Positions 33,291-41,012 of a DNA stretch of 41,035 nucleotides are shown one piece after another. The position numbers were made by a program, and so were the translations under genes. Within the stretch, counting starts at the first letter, position 1, and each line of letters starts with the position of its first letter. Source of the stretch: Sphingobacterium thalpophilum (lineage in GTDB: Bacteria; Bacteroidota; Bacteroidia; B-17B0; Aurantibacillaceae); assembly GCA_943325195.2 (NCBI GenBank), contig CALPON020000008.1, positions 1-41,035 of the forward strand, read 5' to 3'. The notes beneath the pieces were generated by a model. That model did not search any database, was not told the origin of the DNA, and saw only the letters and a list, made by a program, of their open reading frames with translations.

Positions 33291-33872
33291 ATGATTGCCA
33301 TAGATAATACGCTGATCAGCGAAGATGTAATTGACAAAAAATTTGTCTGCGATTTGCAGGCCTGTAAAGGGGCCTGTTGTGTTGCTGGCGACAGCGGTGC
33401 GCCGCTGGATAAGGACGAGTTAAAAATACTGGACAAGGTGCTGGACAAGGTTAAACCTTACATGGTGCCAAAAGGTATTAAGGCAGTCGAAAAACATGGC
33501 ACTTATGTTGTGGATGAGGATGGTGATTACACAACCACACTGGTTAGTCCCAAAGCCGAATGCGCGTTTGTTTATTTTGATGAGAAAAAAACAGCGCTGT
33601 GCGCCATCGAAAAAGCATACTTAGAAGGAAAAATTGATTGGAAAAAACCGATTAGCTGTCACCTGTACCCGATTCGTATTACCCAATTAAAATCGCATGA
33701 AGCGGTCAACTATGATAAATGGGATATCTGCAAGCCAGCCTGCGCCTGCGGGAAAAAACTGGATGTCCCTGTCTATAAATTTTTGAAAGAACCGCTCATT
33801 CGTAAATACGGAAAAGAGTGGTTTAAAAAACTAGATAAAAGCGCACAGCTTTACTTAAAAGCCAAAGTATGA
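33291..33872 (+). CDS. DUF3109 cysteine-rich protein (YkgJ-like metal/Fe-S candidate)
   Basis: A 193-residue soluble protein with ten cysteines: C20-x4-C25-x3-C29-C30 in KFVCDLQACKGACC, then C91, C104, C123 (SCHLYPIR) and C147, C151, C153 (ICKPACACGKK). The CxxxxCxxxCC opening and the CHLYPIR motif place it in DUF3109, related to the YkgJ/UPF0153 zinc or iron-sulfur cluster proteins. The start is the ATG at 33291, because a TATCTTTG element lies just upstream and the family begins near this point. The stop overlaps the RmlD-like start by four bases (ATGA). Confidence 0.85.
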   Translation: MIAIDNTLISEDVIDKKFVCDLQACKGACCVAGDSGAPLDKDELKILDKVLDKVKPYMVPKGIKAVEKHGTYVVDEDGDYTTTLVSPKAECAFVYFDEKKTALCAIEKAYLEGKIDWKKPISCHLYPIRITQLKSHEAVNYDKWDICKPACACGKKLDVPVYKFLKEPLIRKYGKEWFKKLDKSAQLYLKAKV

Positions 33873-34795
33873 AAATTCTAATTACGGGATCTAACGGACT
33901 CCTTGGACAAAAATTGGTTTATAAACTCCGCGGACACGCAGAGCACCAATGTATTGCGACTGCAAGAGGAGAGAATCGGCTGGTGCAGAAAGAAGGTTAC
34001 ACCTATGTTTCCCTTGACATTACCAAGCGTGAAGAAGTAAAGGCGGTTTTTGAGGCGCAGATGCCCGACGTGGTGATTAATACGGCAGCCATGACGAATG
34101 TTGATGCCTGCGAGACCGACCGCGAAGGCGCTCTGCTGCTAAATGCACATTCTGTTACCTATCAGGTAGAAGCGCTGGAAGAACTTCAGAAAAAAAACAG
34201 CGCTTACCATCCGCAGTTTATCCACCTGAGCACAGACTTCATCTTCGATGGAAGCCATGGCCCGTTGGATGAATCTGAAAAGCCAAATCCACTGAGCTAT
34301 TACGGAGAGACCAAATTGATGGCCGAAGAAACGGTCATTCATTCTTCCCTTCACTGGGCAATAGCACGCACGGTTTTAGTGTTTGGGATTGTGGACAACA
34401 TGAGCAGAAGTAACATCGTGCTGTGGGTAAAAAATAACCTTGAACAGGGAAAAACTATTAACGTGGTGGATGATCAGTTTCGCACGCCGACACTGGCCGA
34501 AGACCTTGCGGATGGCTGTCTGTTGATGGCGTACAAAAAAGCACAAGGTATTTATAATATTTCCGGTAAAGATTTTTACAGCATCCTAGATCTGGCGCGG
34601 ACAGTGGCCGATTATTACGGACTAAATAAAGATCTGATTAAACCGAGTAAGAGCGCAGACATTAAGCAGCCGGCCAAACGCCCACCAACAACGGGCTTTA
34701 TTATCGAAAAGGCGAAGAATGATCTGGACTATGCACCACACAGTTTTAAAGAAGGCATACGGCTTCTGGAAGACCAACTGAAGGACATGTCCTGA
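33869..34795 (+). CDS. NAD(P)-dependent sugar reductase, RmlD-like (dTDP-4-dehydrorhamnose reductase family)
   Basis: A 308-residue extended SDR enzyme. The nucleotide-binding site is TGSNGLLGQK (residues 6-15), followed by VVINTAAMTNVDACE, the substrate-binding STDFIFDG, and catalytic Y-x3-K in SYYGETKLMAEE, the order found in RmlD. In dTDP-rhamnose synthesis RmlD reduces the 4-keto sugar. No rmlA, B or C is nearby, so another deoxysugar or a nucleotide-free substrate is possible. It is coupled to DUF3109 by an ATGA overlap. A flippase gene follows after 94 bases. Confidence 0.88.
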   Translation: MKILITGSNGLLGQKLVYKLRGHAEHQCIATARGENRLVQKEGYTYVSLDITKREEVKAVFEAQMPDVVINTAAMTNVDACETDREGALLLNAHSVTYQVEALEELQKKNSAYHPQFIHLSTDFIFDGSHGPLDESEKPNPLSYYGETKLMAEETVIHSSLHWAIARTVLVFGIVDNMSRSNIVLWVKNNLEQGKTINVVDDQFRTPTLAEDLADGCLLMAYKKAQGIYNISGKDFYSILDLARTVADYYGLNKDLIKPSKSADIKQPAKRPPTTGFIIEKAKNDLDYAPHSFKEGIRLLEDQLKDMS

Positions 34796-34889
34796 GTTCT
34801 GTTTTCTACAATCAGCCGTTAACATCTTACGATCCCTTACAACTGTGATCTGCCATTAATTCCTACATTTAGTAGCTAGGGAAAGAAGC

Positions 34890-36392
34890 GTGTCAAATCC
34901 ATTGAAAAAATTAGCGGGTCAAACCGTCGTGTATGGACTCGGCACTATTTTGCCGCGGTTTCTGAATTATTTTCTGACGCCTGTCCTCACCCGTGCGTTT
35001 ATGCCCGCTGAATACGGCATACACAGCGAACTTTACGCTTACATTTCCTTTCTCAATATTATCTTCGCCTATGGCATGGAGACGACGTTCTTCAGTTTTA
35101 ATAGCCGCCTCGAAAACAAGGATAGTGTTTTCAGAACAGCCTTCTTCACCATCGCCAGCAGCACCCTGCTCCTCAGTCTACTCCTCTTTAGTCTCAGCTC
35201 ATGGATAAGCGAGGCACTGTCCACCGAAAATGCACAGTATTCCTTTACCATCATCAGCTGGTGCATTGGCATTCTTGCAACCGACGCCCTTATGGCCATT
35301 CCCTTTGCCAGATTGCGCGCCCAAAACAAAGCCTTACAGTTTTCAATGATGAAACTGGCCAATGTTGTTATAAATTTCGGACTCACTTTGTTTTTTATAA
35401 AAGTCTGTAAGCCAGCCTACGATCAGCATGAGGATAATTTTTACGCCAGCCTCTACAATCCCCTCACCGGTATTGGTTTCTGCTTTCTAGCAAATCTATT
35501 GGCGAATACCTTTAGCCTACTTTTATTATCCGGACAATTTGCGCGCCTTCGTTTTCACATTGATCTGAATCTGCTGAAGGAGATGTTGCGCTACACTTGG
35601 CCACTCTTGATTCTTGGTTTTGCCGGCATGATTAATGAAACATTAGACCGTATTATTCTTAAAAAATTAATGGTGGATAAAGCGGAAGCGCAGATTGCAC
35701 AAGGCATTTACGGTGCCTGTTACAAGATCGCCATTTTGATGACGATTTTTATTCAAGCCTTTCGTTTTGCTGCTGAGCCCTTCTTCTTCAGTCGGGCCAA
35801 AGAAAAGGACAGTAAGAAGACCTATGCCTTGGTGATGAAGTACTTTGTTATTTTTTGTCTCATTTTATTTCTGGCGACCTTACTCAACCTCGACTGGATT
35901 AAGTATCTGATTGCAGAACCGTATTGGGAGGGGTTAAAAGTCGTCCCTATTCTTTTGCTTGCCAATCTCTGTCTTGGTGTTGTATACAATCTGAGTATCT
36001 GGTACAAACTAAGTTCACAAACTAAATTCGGAGCCGTCATTTCTATCACCGGGGCCGTGGTCACGGTCGTGATTAATGTGCTCTTTGTTCCCGCCTTTTC
36101 TTACCTCGCCTGCGCCTGGGCGACACTGGCAGCATACGGAAGTATGATGATCTTAAGTTATGTACTGGGACAAAAGTACTTTCCCGTTCGCTACAACCTG
36201 CGCGCCATTGGCGTTTATGTGGCATTGGGCTTCGTTTTATATCTCGCCTCTAAATTATTTGACAGTATTCCGTATACCATTGTCCGTATCTTCATGAATA
36301 ATTTGTTGATACTGGTCTTTGTATGGATCGTGTATAAATTAGAGATTAACAACCTGAAAAACCTAACTACCAATGTCAGCACTGAAAATTAA
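34890..36392 (+). CDS. Polysaccharide flippase (Wzx/MOP superfamily)
   Basis: A 500-residue membrane protein with about 14 hydrophobic helices. The N-terminus [39 protein letters not shown] is the standard opening of Wzx-type flippases, which move lipid-linked sugar units across the inner membrane. The charged tract [20 protein letters not shown] mid-protein is also usual. The start is GTG. A TACATTTA promoter-like octamer lies at 34864-34871. The 3' end overlaps dut by 20 bases in another frame. Confidence 0.9.
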   Translation: MSNPLKKLAGQTVVYGLGTILPRFLNYFLTPVLTRAFMPAEYGIHSELYAYISFLNIIFAYGMETTFFSFNSRLENKDSVFRTAFFTIASSTLLLSLLLFSLSSWISEALSTENAQYSFTIISWCIGILATDALMAIPFARLRAQNKALQFSMMKLANVVINFGLTLFFIKVCKPAYDQHEDNFYASLYNPLTGIGFCFLANLLANTFSLLLLSGQFARLRFHIDLNLLKEMLRYTWPLLILGFAGMINETLDRIILKKLMVDKAEAQIAQGIYGACYKIAILMTIFIQAFRFAAEPFFFSRAKEKDSKKTYALVMKYFVIFCLILFLATLLNLDWIKYLIAEPYWEGLKVVPILLLANLCLGVVYNLSIWYKLSSQTKFGAVISITGAVVTVVINVLFVPAFSYLACAWATLAAYGSMMILSYVLGQKYFPVRYNLRAIGVYVALGFVLYLASKLFDSIPYTIVRIFMNNLLILVFVWIVYKLEINNLKNLTTNVSTEN

Positions 36393-36816
36393 AATCATCA
36401 ATCAATCCGGTCACGACTTGCCTGCCTATGCGACCGCCTTATCGGCAGGACTGGATTTACGGGCGGAACTGCAGAGCCCGGCATTGCTGCTGCCTTTGCA
36501 AAGACAATTAATTCCGACTGGACTTTTTATTGAACTGCCGGCCGGCTATGAAGCACAAATTCGTCCCCGCAGCGGTTTAGCCTTCAAGCAGGGAATCACT
36601 GTCTTAAATTCGCCTGGCACTATTGATGCAGATTATCGGGGGGAAATTAAGGTGCTTCTGGTGAACCTCAGCGATCAGGCATTTGAAATTAAGCACGGGG
36701 AACGTATCGCTCAGATGGTAGTTGCAAAGCACGAGACCGTGGAATGGGAATTAGTCGAACAGCTTAACGACAGTTCTCGTGGTGAAGGTGGTTTTGGTAG
36801 CACTGGAAAAAATTAA
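36373..36816 (+). CDS. dut: dUTP diphosphatase
   Basis: A 147-residue trimeric-type dUTPase that hydrolyses dUTP to dUMP and pyrophosphate. It keeps uracil out of DNA and feeds dTMP synthesis. All five motifs are visible: I SAGLDLRA (24-31), II RPRSGLA (64-70), [13 protein letters not shown] (83-92, catalytic D and uracil-binding Y), [11 protein letters not shown] (109-117) and [11 protein letters not shown] (136-145). The ATG at 36373 lies inside the flippase gene, an overlap of 20 bases. The stop abuts the stop of the convergent TPR gene with no bases between. Confidence 0.96.
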   Translation: MSALKIKIINQSGHDLPAYATALSAGLDLRAELQSPALLLPLQRQLIPTGLFIELPAGYEAQIRPRSGLAFKQGITVLNSPGTIDADYRGEIKVLLVNLSDQAFEIKHGERIAQMVVAKHETVEWELVEQLNDSSRGEGGFGSTGKN

Positions 36817-37512
36817 TCAGTGGCAATAGGTCTGCCGTAAATCCCCTGCCACTTGAGATCCTGCGGCTTCAGCCCGGTCAATGGCCTCACAGGCTTTGTC
36901 ATTATTTTTCTGAAGGCGGTAACAATTCGCGATTCCGAAATACGCGTCAAACAAGCGGGAATTTTTGCGGATGGCCATTTCATAATCGTTACCGGCTGCA
37001 TCTAGTTTACCATCCATTTCATGCCAGTAAGCTCGTGAATAATAATACATGGCCTGCTCGGGCTGCAGAGAAATACACGCACTCAAATCTTCAATAGCGG
37101 CTTTGTAATCTGCAAGAAGTCCTGCCACCAGTGCCCTGTTATATAAACTTTTGAGATGGGCTGGATTCTTTTTCAAAACGGCATTAAAACGATCGGTGCA
37201 TTTGCCATAATTTTCGCTCTCAAAATAATACAGGGCATAAGCATAGTCCTTCATATAAAAATCAGGATACTTCTTTTCCAGTAGGGCGATTTGCGTTTTT
37301 GCTTCCGCGAGTCGTCCTTTTTTTATTAAAAAGAGGCTATGGTAGTACAGGGCGCTGTCGGTCTGATAATTTTGTCGAAGACAACTATCGGCAAGGCTAA
37401 TGAGTTCCAAATTACCCTCATCCAGCGCTGCACGCAGCCGATCAAAAGGGGCCTGTGCCCGCATAAACGAGGCAGCTAAAATAAATATAAATATGTAGTT
37501 ATAGGTTTTCAA
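36817..37512 (-). CDS. Exported tetratricopeptide-repeat protein
   Basis: A 231-residue protein with a signal peptide (KTYNYIFIFILAASFMRAQA) followed by about five TPR-like helix pairs, for example AYALYYFESENYGKCTDRFNAVLKKNPAHLKSLYNRALVAGLLADYKAAIEDLSACISLQPEQAMYYYSRAYW. TPRs mediate protein contacts, and this one should act in the periplasm. The track starts at a TTG at 37530. I prefer the TTG at 37512, which overlaps the porP stop as TTGA and leaves a proper signal peptide. Both starts are non-ATG. It is the last gene of the pyk-pgeF-porP run and may assist the PorP/SprF protein. Confidence 0.8.
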   Translation of the reverse strand: MKTYNYIFIFILAASFMRAQAPFDRLRAALDEGNLELISLADSCLRQNYQTDSALYYHSLFLIKKGRLAEAKTQIALLEKKYPDFYMKDYAYALYYFESENYGKCTDRFNAVLKKNPAHLKSLYNRALVAGLLADYKAAIEDLSACISLQPEQAMYYYSRAYWHEMDGKLDAAGNDYEMAIRKNSRLFDAYFGIANCYRLQKNNDKACEAIDRAEAAGSQVAGDLRQTYCH

Positions 37513-38468
37513 TAGGCTAAAGTTGGACAACGAGCAACTGAAGAAATGCCGAAAAGTTTCTGGCTCATGCCATAGGGCACCACACCGATCATGATTTCAA
37601 AGCTGTTCCCAGCCACATAACGAGTCTGATTAATCGGATAGGAATAGGAAAAACCGGCGGTCATTGTTTCAAAGAGACGAATCTGTAATATGCCACTCAC
37701 GAAATTTGAATTTCTAATTGCAGCGCCAAGACCAAAGCGATGCATAAAATAAAATAACAAACTTCCATCCAGTGTGGGCGGCGAGAGAATCGGCAGACTT
37801 AAAGCTAGACTTGGCACCATCAGCACTTGTTCGGCGACTTCCACAGATTTGCCAAATTCGGCGTAGAGGGTGGGTTGCAGGAGTGAGGGACTGCCGATGC
37901 GGCGGTTTTTCCAGTTCTTTAAACTCGTAATCGTAATCTGACGCGCAGAGAGTCCCGCATAATATTTTTTAGTGGTATACCGAATGCCGGGGATCAGATC
38001 AGGATATACCCACAAAGAGGACTGTGATTTAGAAATGGCAGGGTCACGTAAATCGAAGGTACCAGTACTGCGGGTATAGAACCGCGCACCGCCCATCAGG
38101 CCCATAGACAGGATATTCTTTTTTTCGACTAACAAATGAAAAGTATAACTACCATAAATGCCGGATGAACCCATCAGGCCCGCCTGTACATCTTCAAAAT
38201 AGATGCCAGCATTCTGCCAATAGCGATAGCCGCGGGGTGGACGGATGGTGTAGGAGAAATTAACGAAACTGCTGCGTGGTGAATTCTCAAACGTTCCCCA
38301 GAGACGAGTTGTCCCAAAGATGAAATTTACTTTCTGTGTATTATCAAAGCCCCCGGCTGCAGGGTTTAATCCCGCAGGGTTAAACCCATGTTGAACATAA
38401 AGCGGGACTTGTTGCGCCCCAACGAACAATTGCAAAAGCAAACAGAAAAGTAAAGCCTGCTTTCTCAT
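37509..38468 (-). CDS. PorP/SprF-family type IX secretion outer-membrane protein
   Basis: A 319-residue protein with a signal peptide (KQALLFCLLLQLFVGAQQ) and the family opening YVQHGFNPAGLNPAAGGFD (the N-x-x-NPAxAG motif). It then shows alternating beta-strands such as YAGLSARQITI and MTAGFSYSYPIN, expected of a small outer-membrane barrel. PorP/SprF proteins attach to the type IX secretion/gliding apparatus and often serve particular surface adhesins. Such an adhesin is not in this window. The ATG at 38468 overlaps the pgeF stop (ATGA), and it replaces the track start seven codons upstream because the signal peptide then begins correctly. Confidence 0.88.
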   Translation of the reverse strand: MRKQALLFCLLLQLFVGAQQVPLYVQHGFNPAGLNPAAGGFDNTQKVNFIFGTTRLWGTFENSPRSSFVNFSYTIRPPRGYRYWQNAGIYFEDVQAGLMGSSGIYGSYTFHLLVEKKNILSMGLMGGARFYTRSTGTFDLRDPAISKSQSSLWVYPDLIPGIRYTTKKYYAGLSARQITITSLKNWKNRRIGSPSLLQPTLYAEFGKSVEVAEQVLMVPSLALSLPILSPPTLDGSLLFYFMHRFGLGAAIRNSNFVSGILQIRLFETMTAGFSYSYPINQTRYVAGNSFEIMIGVVPYGMSQKLFGISSVARCPTLAY

Positions 38469-39169
38469 ATACTGCTGATAAGGCCCCACATACGCCCTGT
38501 TATACCCCTGTCACGGCGATAACTAAAAAAATCATTTTCGAAGGTGCACCGTTGCATTGTCCAGATATTTTTACCTGCTATATCTGCCTGCAAAAGAACG
38601 TGTTTATTGCATGCAATCAGATCGATCCGGTTCTCTATTAAACAATTTGAGGGAAATCCCGCTTCCCGAAAGGCCTGACTGACTTCGGGGCCCACTTCAA
38701 AACGATTGGGACTTATCCCCTGTCCGATGGCAATCTGAATGTTTTTGCGTTCGGCTCCCTGCTGGCACATTTGCTCAATTGTGGCAGCTGCAATGCCGCC
38801 CAGAGTGCCCCGCCAGCCGGCATGTGCTGCTGCAATGACGCCATTTACAGCATCCTCAAACAATAGGGGATAACAATCCGCAATACTAACGGCCAAGACC
38901 AGATCTTTTTCCCCACTCACCAGCGCATCCCCTTCCTGAAAGCCAGGTCTGGCAGTGCATACTTTTGTGCCATGCACCTGGCGAAGCAGACACAATTGTT
39001 GCTCCCGTAAATTCAAGTCCGTTAAAGCACGCTGACGATTAATCGCAATCTGTTCGGGCAGGTCATCTGATCCCCCCAGATTCAAAGAGGCAAAAGCTCC
39101 GGATGATACGCCGCCATTACGAGTACTGAACCCGTGAACAGCACGAATATTCGGAGCCTTCAACCACAT
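38465..39169 (-). CDS. pgeF: Peptidoglycan editing factor / purine nucleoside phosphorylase (YfiH/LACC1 family)
   Basis: A 234-residue cytoplasmic enzyme. The zinc-binding set H66 (RQVHGTK), C99 (IADCYPLL) and H116 (AAHAGWRGTLGG) is intact, and GFSTRNGGVSSG near the start is typical. Members hydrolyse or phosphorolyse purine nucleosides, and in E. coli YfiH prevents misincorporation of serine for alanine in peptidoglycan precursors. The ATG overlaps the pyk stop by one base (TAATG) and its own stop overlaps the porP start, so all three are probably translated from one mRNA. Confidence 0.92.
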   Translation of the reverse strand: MWLKAPNIRAVHGFSTRNGGVSSGAFASLNLGGSDDLPEQIAINRQRALTDLNLREQQLCLLRQVHGTKVCTARPGFQEGDALVSGEKDLVLAVSIADCYPLLFEDAVNGVIAAAHAGWRGTLGGIAAATIEQMCQQGAERKNIQIAIGQGISPNRFEVGPEVSQAFREAGFPSNCLIENRIDLIACNKHVLLQADIAGKNIWTMQRCTFENDFFSYRRDRGITGRMWGLISSI

Positions 39170-40599
39170 TAACTGATGTAACTTAATTTCATCATGTTGG
39201 TCCGCCCCTTCTCTTTCATCGGCATGCTGGCAATATTGATGACCAGATCATCGTTTTTCACAATGCCTTCTCGTTTAATAATATCCTTCAGGTCATTAAT
39301 CGTCTGATCGGTACTTTCATACTTATCATAGTAATACCCGCGCACACCCCAGACTAAACTTAAAGTGGTAAGCAGACTCCGATTATCTGTAAAAATTAAA
39401 ATGGGAGCTTTAGGGCGGTGACTTGACAGTTTAAAAGCCGTATAACCTGAATTGGTCATGCTGATTAATGCCTTTGCTTGCGCGTGATGCGCCAGGGAGC
39501 AAGCATTGTAGCAAATACTATCGGTGATATAGGTAATCGTTCTAATTTGAGGTGTGTGTTCCTTGTGATAAATGGTATCCAGTTCCTCGACTTGTGTGAT
39601 GATTTTACGCATCATTTCAATCACTTTTACTGGATATTTTCCGACCGACGTTTCTGCACTCAGCATCACCGCATCGGCCCCATCCATCACGGCATTCGCC
39701 ACGTCGTTTACTTCTGCACGGGTAGGTGTATAACTTGTAATCATACTTTCCATCATCTGCGTGGCAATAATCACCGGCTTTCCAATCTCGATACATTTCT
39801 GAACGATCATTTTCTGAAGAAGTGGCACTTTTTCCATTGGTAATTCCACCCCCAAGTCACCCCGTGCCACCATGATACCATCAGTAATATCAATGATGTT
39901 ATCAATTTCGCGAATGGCTTCTGGTTTTTCAATTTTTGCAATAACCCGGGCGCGTTTGCCTTTAGATCGGATGATGTCTTTTAATTCCACGATATCCGTC
40001 ACACTGCGCACAAAGGAAAGACCTATCCAGTCAAAATCATGCGCGAGGGCAAAGTCCAGATCACGAATATCTTTTACAGTGAGACAAGGCAAAGAGATTT
40101 TTGTGTTCGGGAGGTTCACCCCTTTTTTTGAAGACAAATGGCCTCCCACCTTGATCAGACAGCGTACATTGTCTTTTCCGTTGGTGTCGATGACTTCGAG
40201 AAGAATTTTTCCATCGTCGATCAATACGGTCTCTCCCACTTTCACATCTTGAGGAAATTGCGGATAGGTAATGTAAATCATGGTCGAATTACCTTCCATT
40301 TCTTTGGTGGTGATGTCGATGATTTGTCCGGTAACCAATTCCGCACTATTATTTTGCACCACACCGATGCGTAGTTTTGGCCCCTGCAAATCGGCAAGAA
40401 TGCCGACATGGCGCTTTAATTTTTCGTTGAGAGTCCGAATGTTTTCTACCGTTTTGAGAACGGCATCATAATCCCCATGTGAAAAGTTGATCCTGCAAAT
40501 ATCAAGACCCTCCCGGTACATTTCCTCCAACACTTCAATATCCGCAGTGGCAGGTCCCATGGTGGCCACAATCTTTGTCCGGTTAAATGGTTTTTTCAT
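39169..40599 (-). CDS. pyk: Pyruvate kinase
   Basis: A 476-residue glycolytic enzyme converting phosphoenolpyruvate and ADP to pyruvate and ATP. It shows the N-terminal RTKIVATMGPATAD, the SHGDY region, the signature VIAKIEKPEAI around the catalytic lysine, MVARGDLGVELP, and ATQMMESMITSYTPTRAEVNDVANAVMDGADAVMLSAETSVGKYP. The C-terminal allosteric domain is present. The start is ATG at 40599. A -7-like octamer and a pair of direct repeats lie upstream, next to the palindrome block. It heads the pyk-pgeF-porP-TPR operon. Confidence 0.96.
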   Translation of the reverse strand: MKKPFNRTKIVATMGPATADIEVLEEMYREGLDICRINFSHGDYDAVLKTVENIRTLNEKLKRHVGILADLQGPKLRIGVVQNNSAELVTGQIIDITTKEMEGNSTMIYITYPQFPQDVKVGETVLIDDGKILLEVIDTNGKDNVRCLIKVGGHLSSKKGVNLPNTKISLPCLTVKDIRDLDFALAHDFDWIGLSFVRSVTDIVELKDIIRSKGKRARVIAKIEKPEAIREIDNIIDITDGIMVARGDLGVELPMEKVPLLQKMIVQKCIEIGKPVIIATQMMESMITSYTPTRAEVNDVANAVMDGADAVMLSAETSVGKYPVKVIEMMRKIITQVEELDTIYHKEHTPQIRTITYITDSICYNACSLAHHAQAKALISMTNSGYTAFKLSSHRPKAPILIFTDNRSLLTTLSLVWGVRGYYYDKYESTDQTINDLKDIIKREGIVKNDDLVINIASMPMKEKGRTNMMKLSYIS

Positions 40600-40632
40600 A
40601 AATAGTCTTAAATAAATTTAAACTCAAGACCT

Positions 40633-40674
40633 CTAAGGTATAAAATTGCGGGGAGGAATAAAAACATGCGGGGA
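40633..40674 (-). promoter_or_regulatory. Putative pyk promoter with two direct repeats
   Basis: On the minus strand TACCTTAG (40640-40633) is one base off TAnnTTTG, 33 bases before the pyk ATG. Upstream, TCCCCGCA occurs twice (40674-40667 and 40654-40647), the copies starting exactly 20 bases apart. The nearer copy overlaps where a -33 element would be, so a regulator bound there could control pyk. This is inferred from position only. Confidence 0.35.
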
Positions 40675-40726
40675 CCCCCCTAAACGCTGAGATGTATGGC
40701 TGTTATTAAACAAGGATTTACAAGTA

Positions 40727-40761
40727 GAGGCGATGGAAGCCGAAGGGCTTGAAGTCGCCTC
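40727..40761. repeat. Palindrome 1: nested stem with 5' GTAG
   Basis: Outer stem GAGGCGA (40727-40733) pairs with TCGCCTC (40755-40761). An inner stem AAGCC (40737-40741) pairs with GGCTT (40746-40750). GTAG (40724-40727) sits at the 5' foot, as in REP elements recognised by RAYT transposases. The inner stem is a one-base-deleted copy of palindrome 4. Confidence 0.7.
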
Positions 40762-40824
40762 GGTTAATCATTTAAAAAAAGTCCTCATCAATCTCAATAC
40801 CGTGTTCTTTATAAAGGTCGCAAA

Positions 40825-40841
40825 GAACTCCGAAGGAGTTC
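40825..40841. repeat. Palindrome 2: GAACTCC-GAA-GGAGTTC
   Basis: A perfect 7-bp stem with a GAA loop. Compared with palindrome 4 (AAGCCC-GAA-GGGCTT) the core differs at two positions on each arm, and both differences are compensated on the other arm. Confidence 0.8.
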
Positions 40842-40845
40842 AATA

Positions 40846-40878
40846 CCCCTTACCTGAGGCAACGCCTCAGGTAAGGGG
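40846..40878. repeat. Palindrome 3: perfect 15-bp stem, AAC loop
   Basis: Arm CCCCTTACCTGAGGC pairs without mismatch with GCCTCAGGTAAGGGG across a 3-base AAC loop. It has no U-tract on either side, so it is not a standard terminator. Confidence 0.9.
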
Positions 40879-40892
40879 GCACTCAGGTTTTA

Positions 40893-40909
40893 CAAGCCCG
40901 AAGGGCTTG
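40893..40909. repeat. Palindrome 4: CAAGCCC-GAA-GGGCTTG
   Basis: A perfect 7-bp stem with a GAA loop at the head of the second direct-repeat copy. Confidence 0.85.
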
Positions 40910-40975
40910 AAGGCGCCTCGGTTAATCGTTCAAAAATTACGCGCATCAATCTTCGTTAGAAATTTACTCAGTATT

Positions 40976-40992
40976 CAAGCCCTTCGGGCTTG
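40976..40992. repeat. Palindrome 5: CAAGCCC-TTC-GGGCTTG
   Basis: The exact reverse complement of palindrome 4, with 19 identical bases when two flanking bases are included, 66 bases from it and in the opposite orientation. Confidence 0.85.
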
Positions 40993-41012
40993 CTTTCCTG
41001 GTAAGTCTCCTT

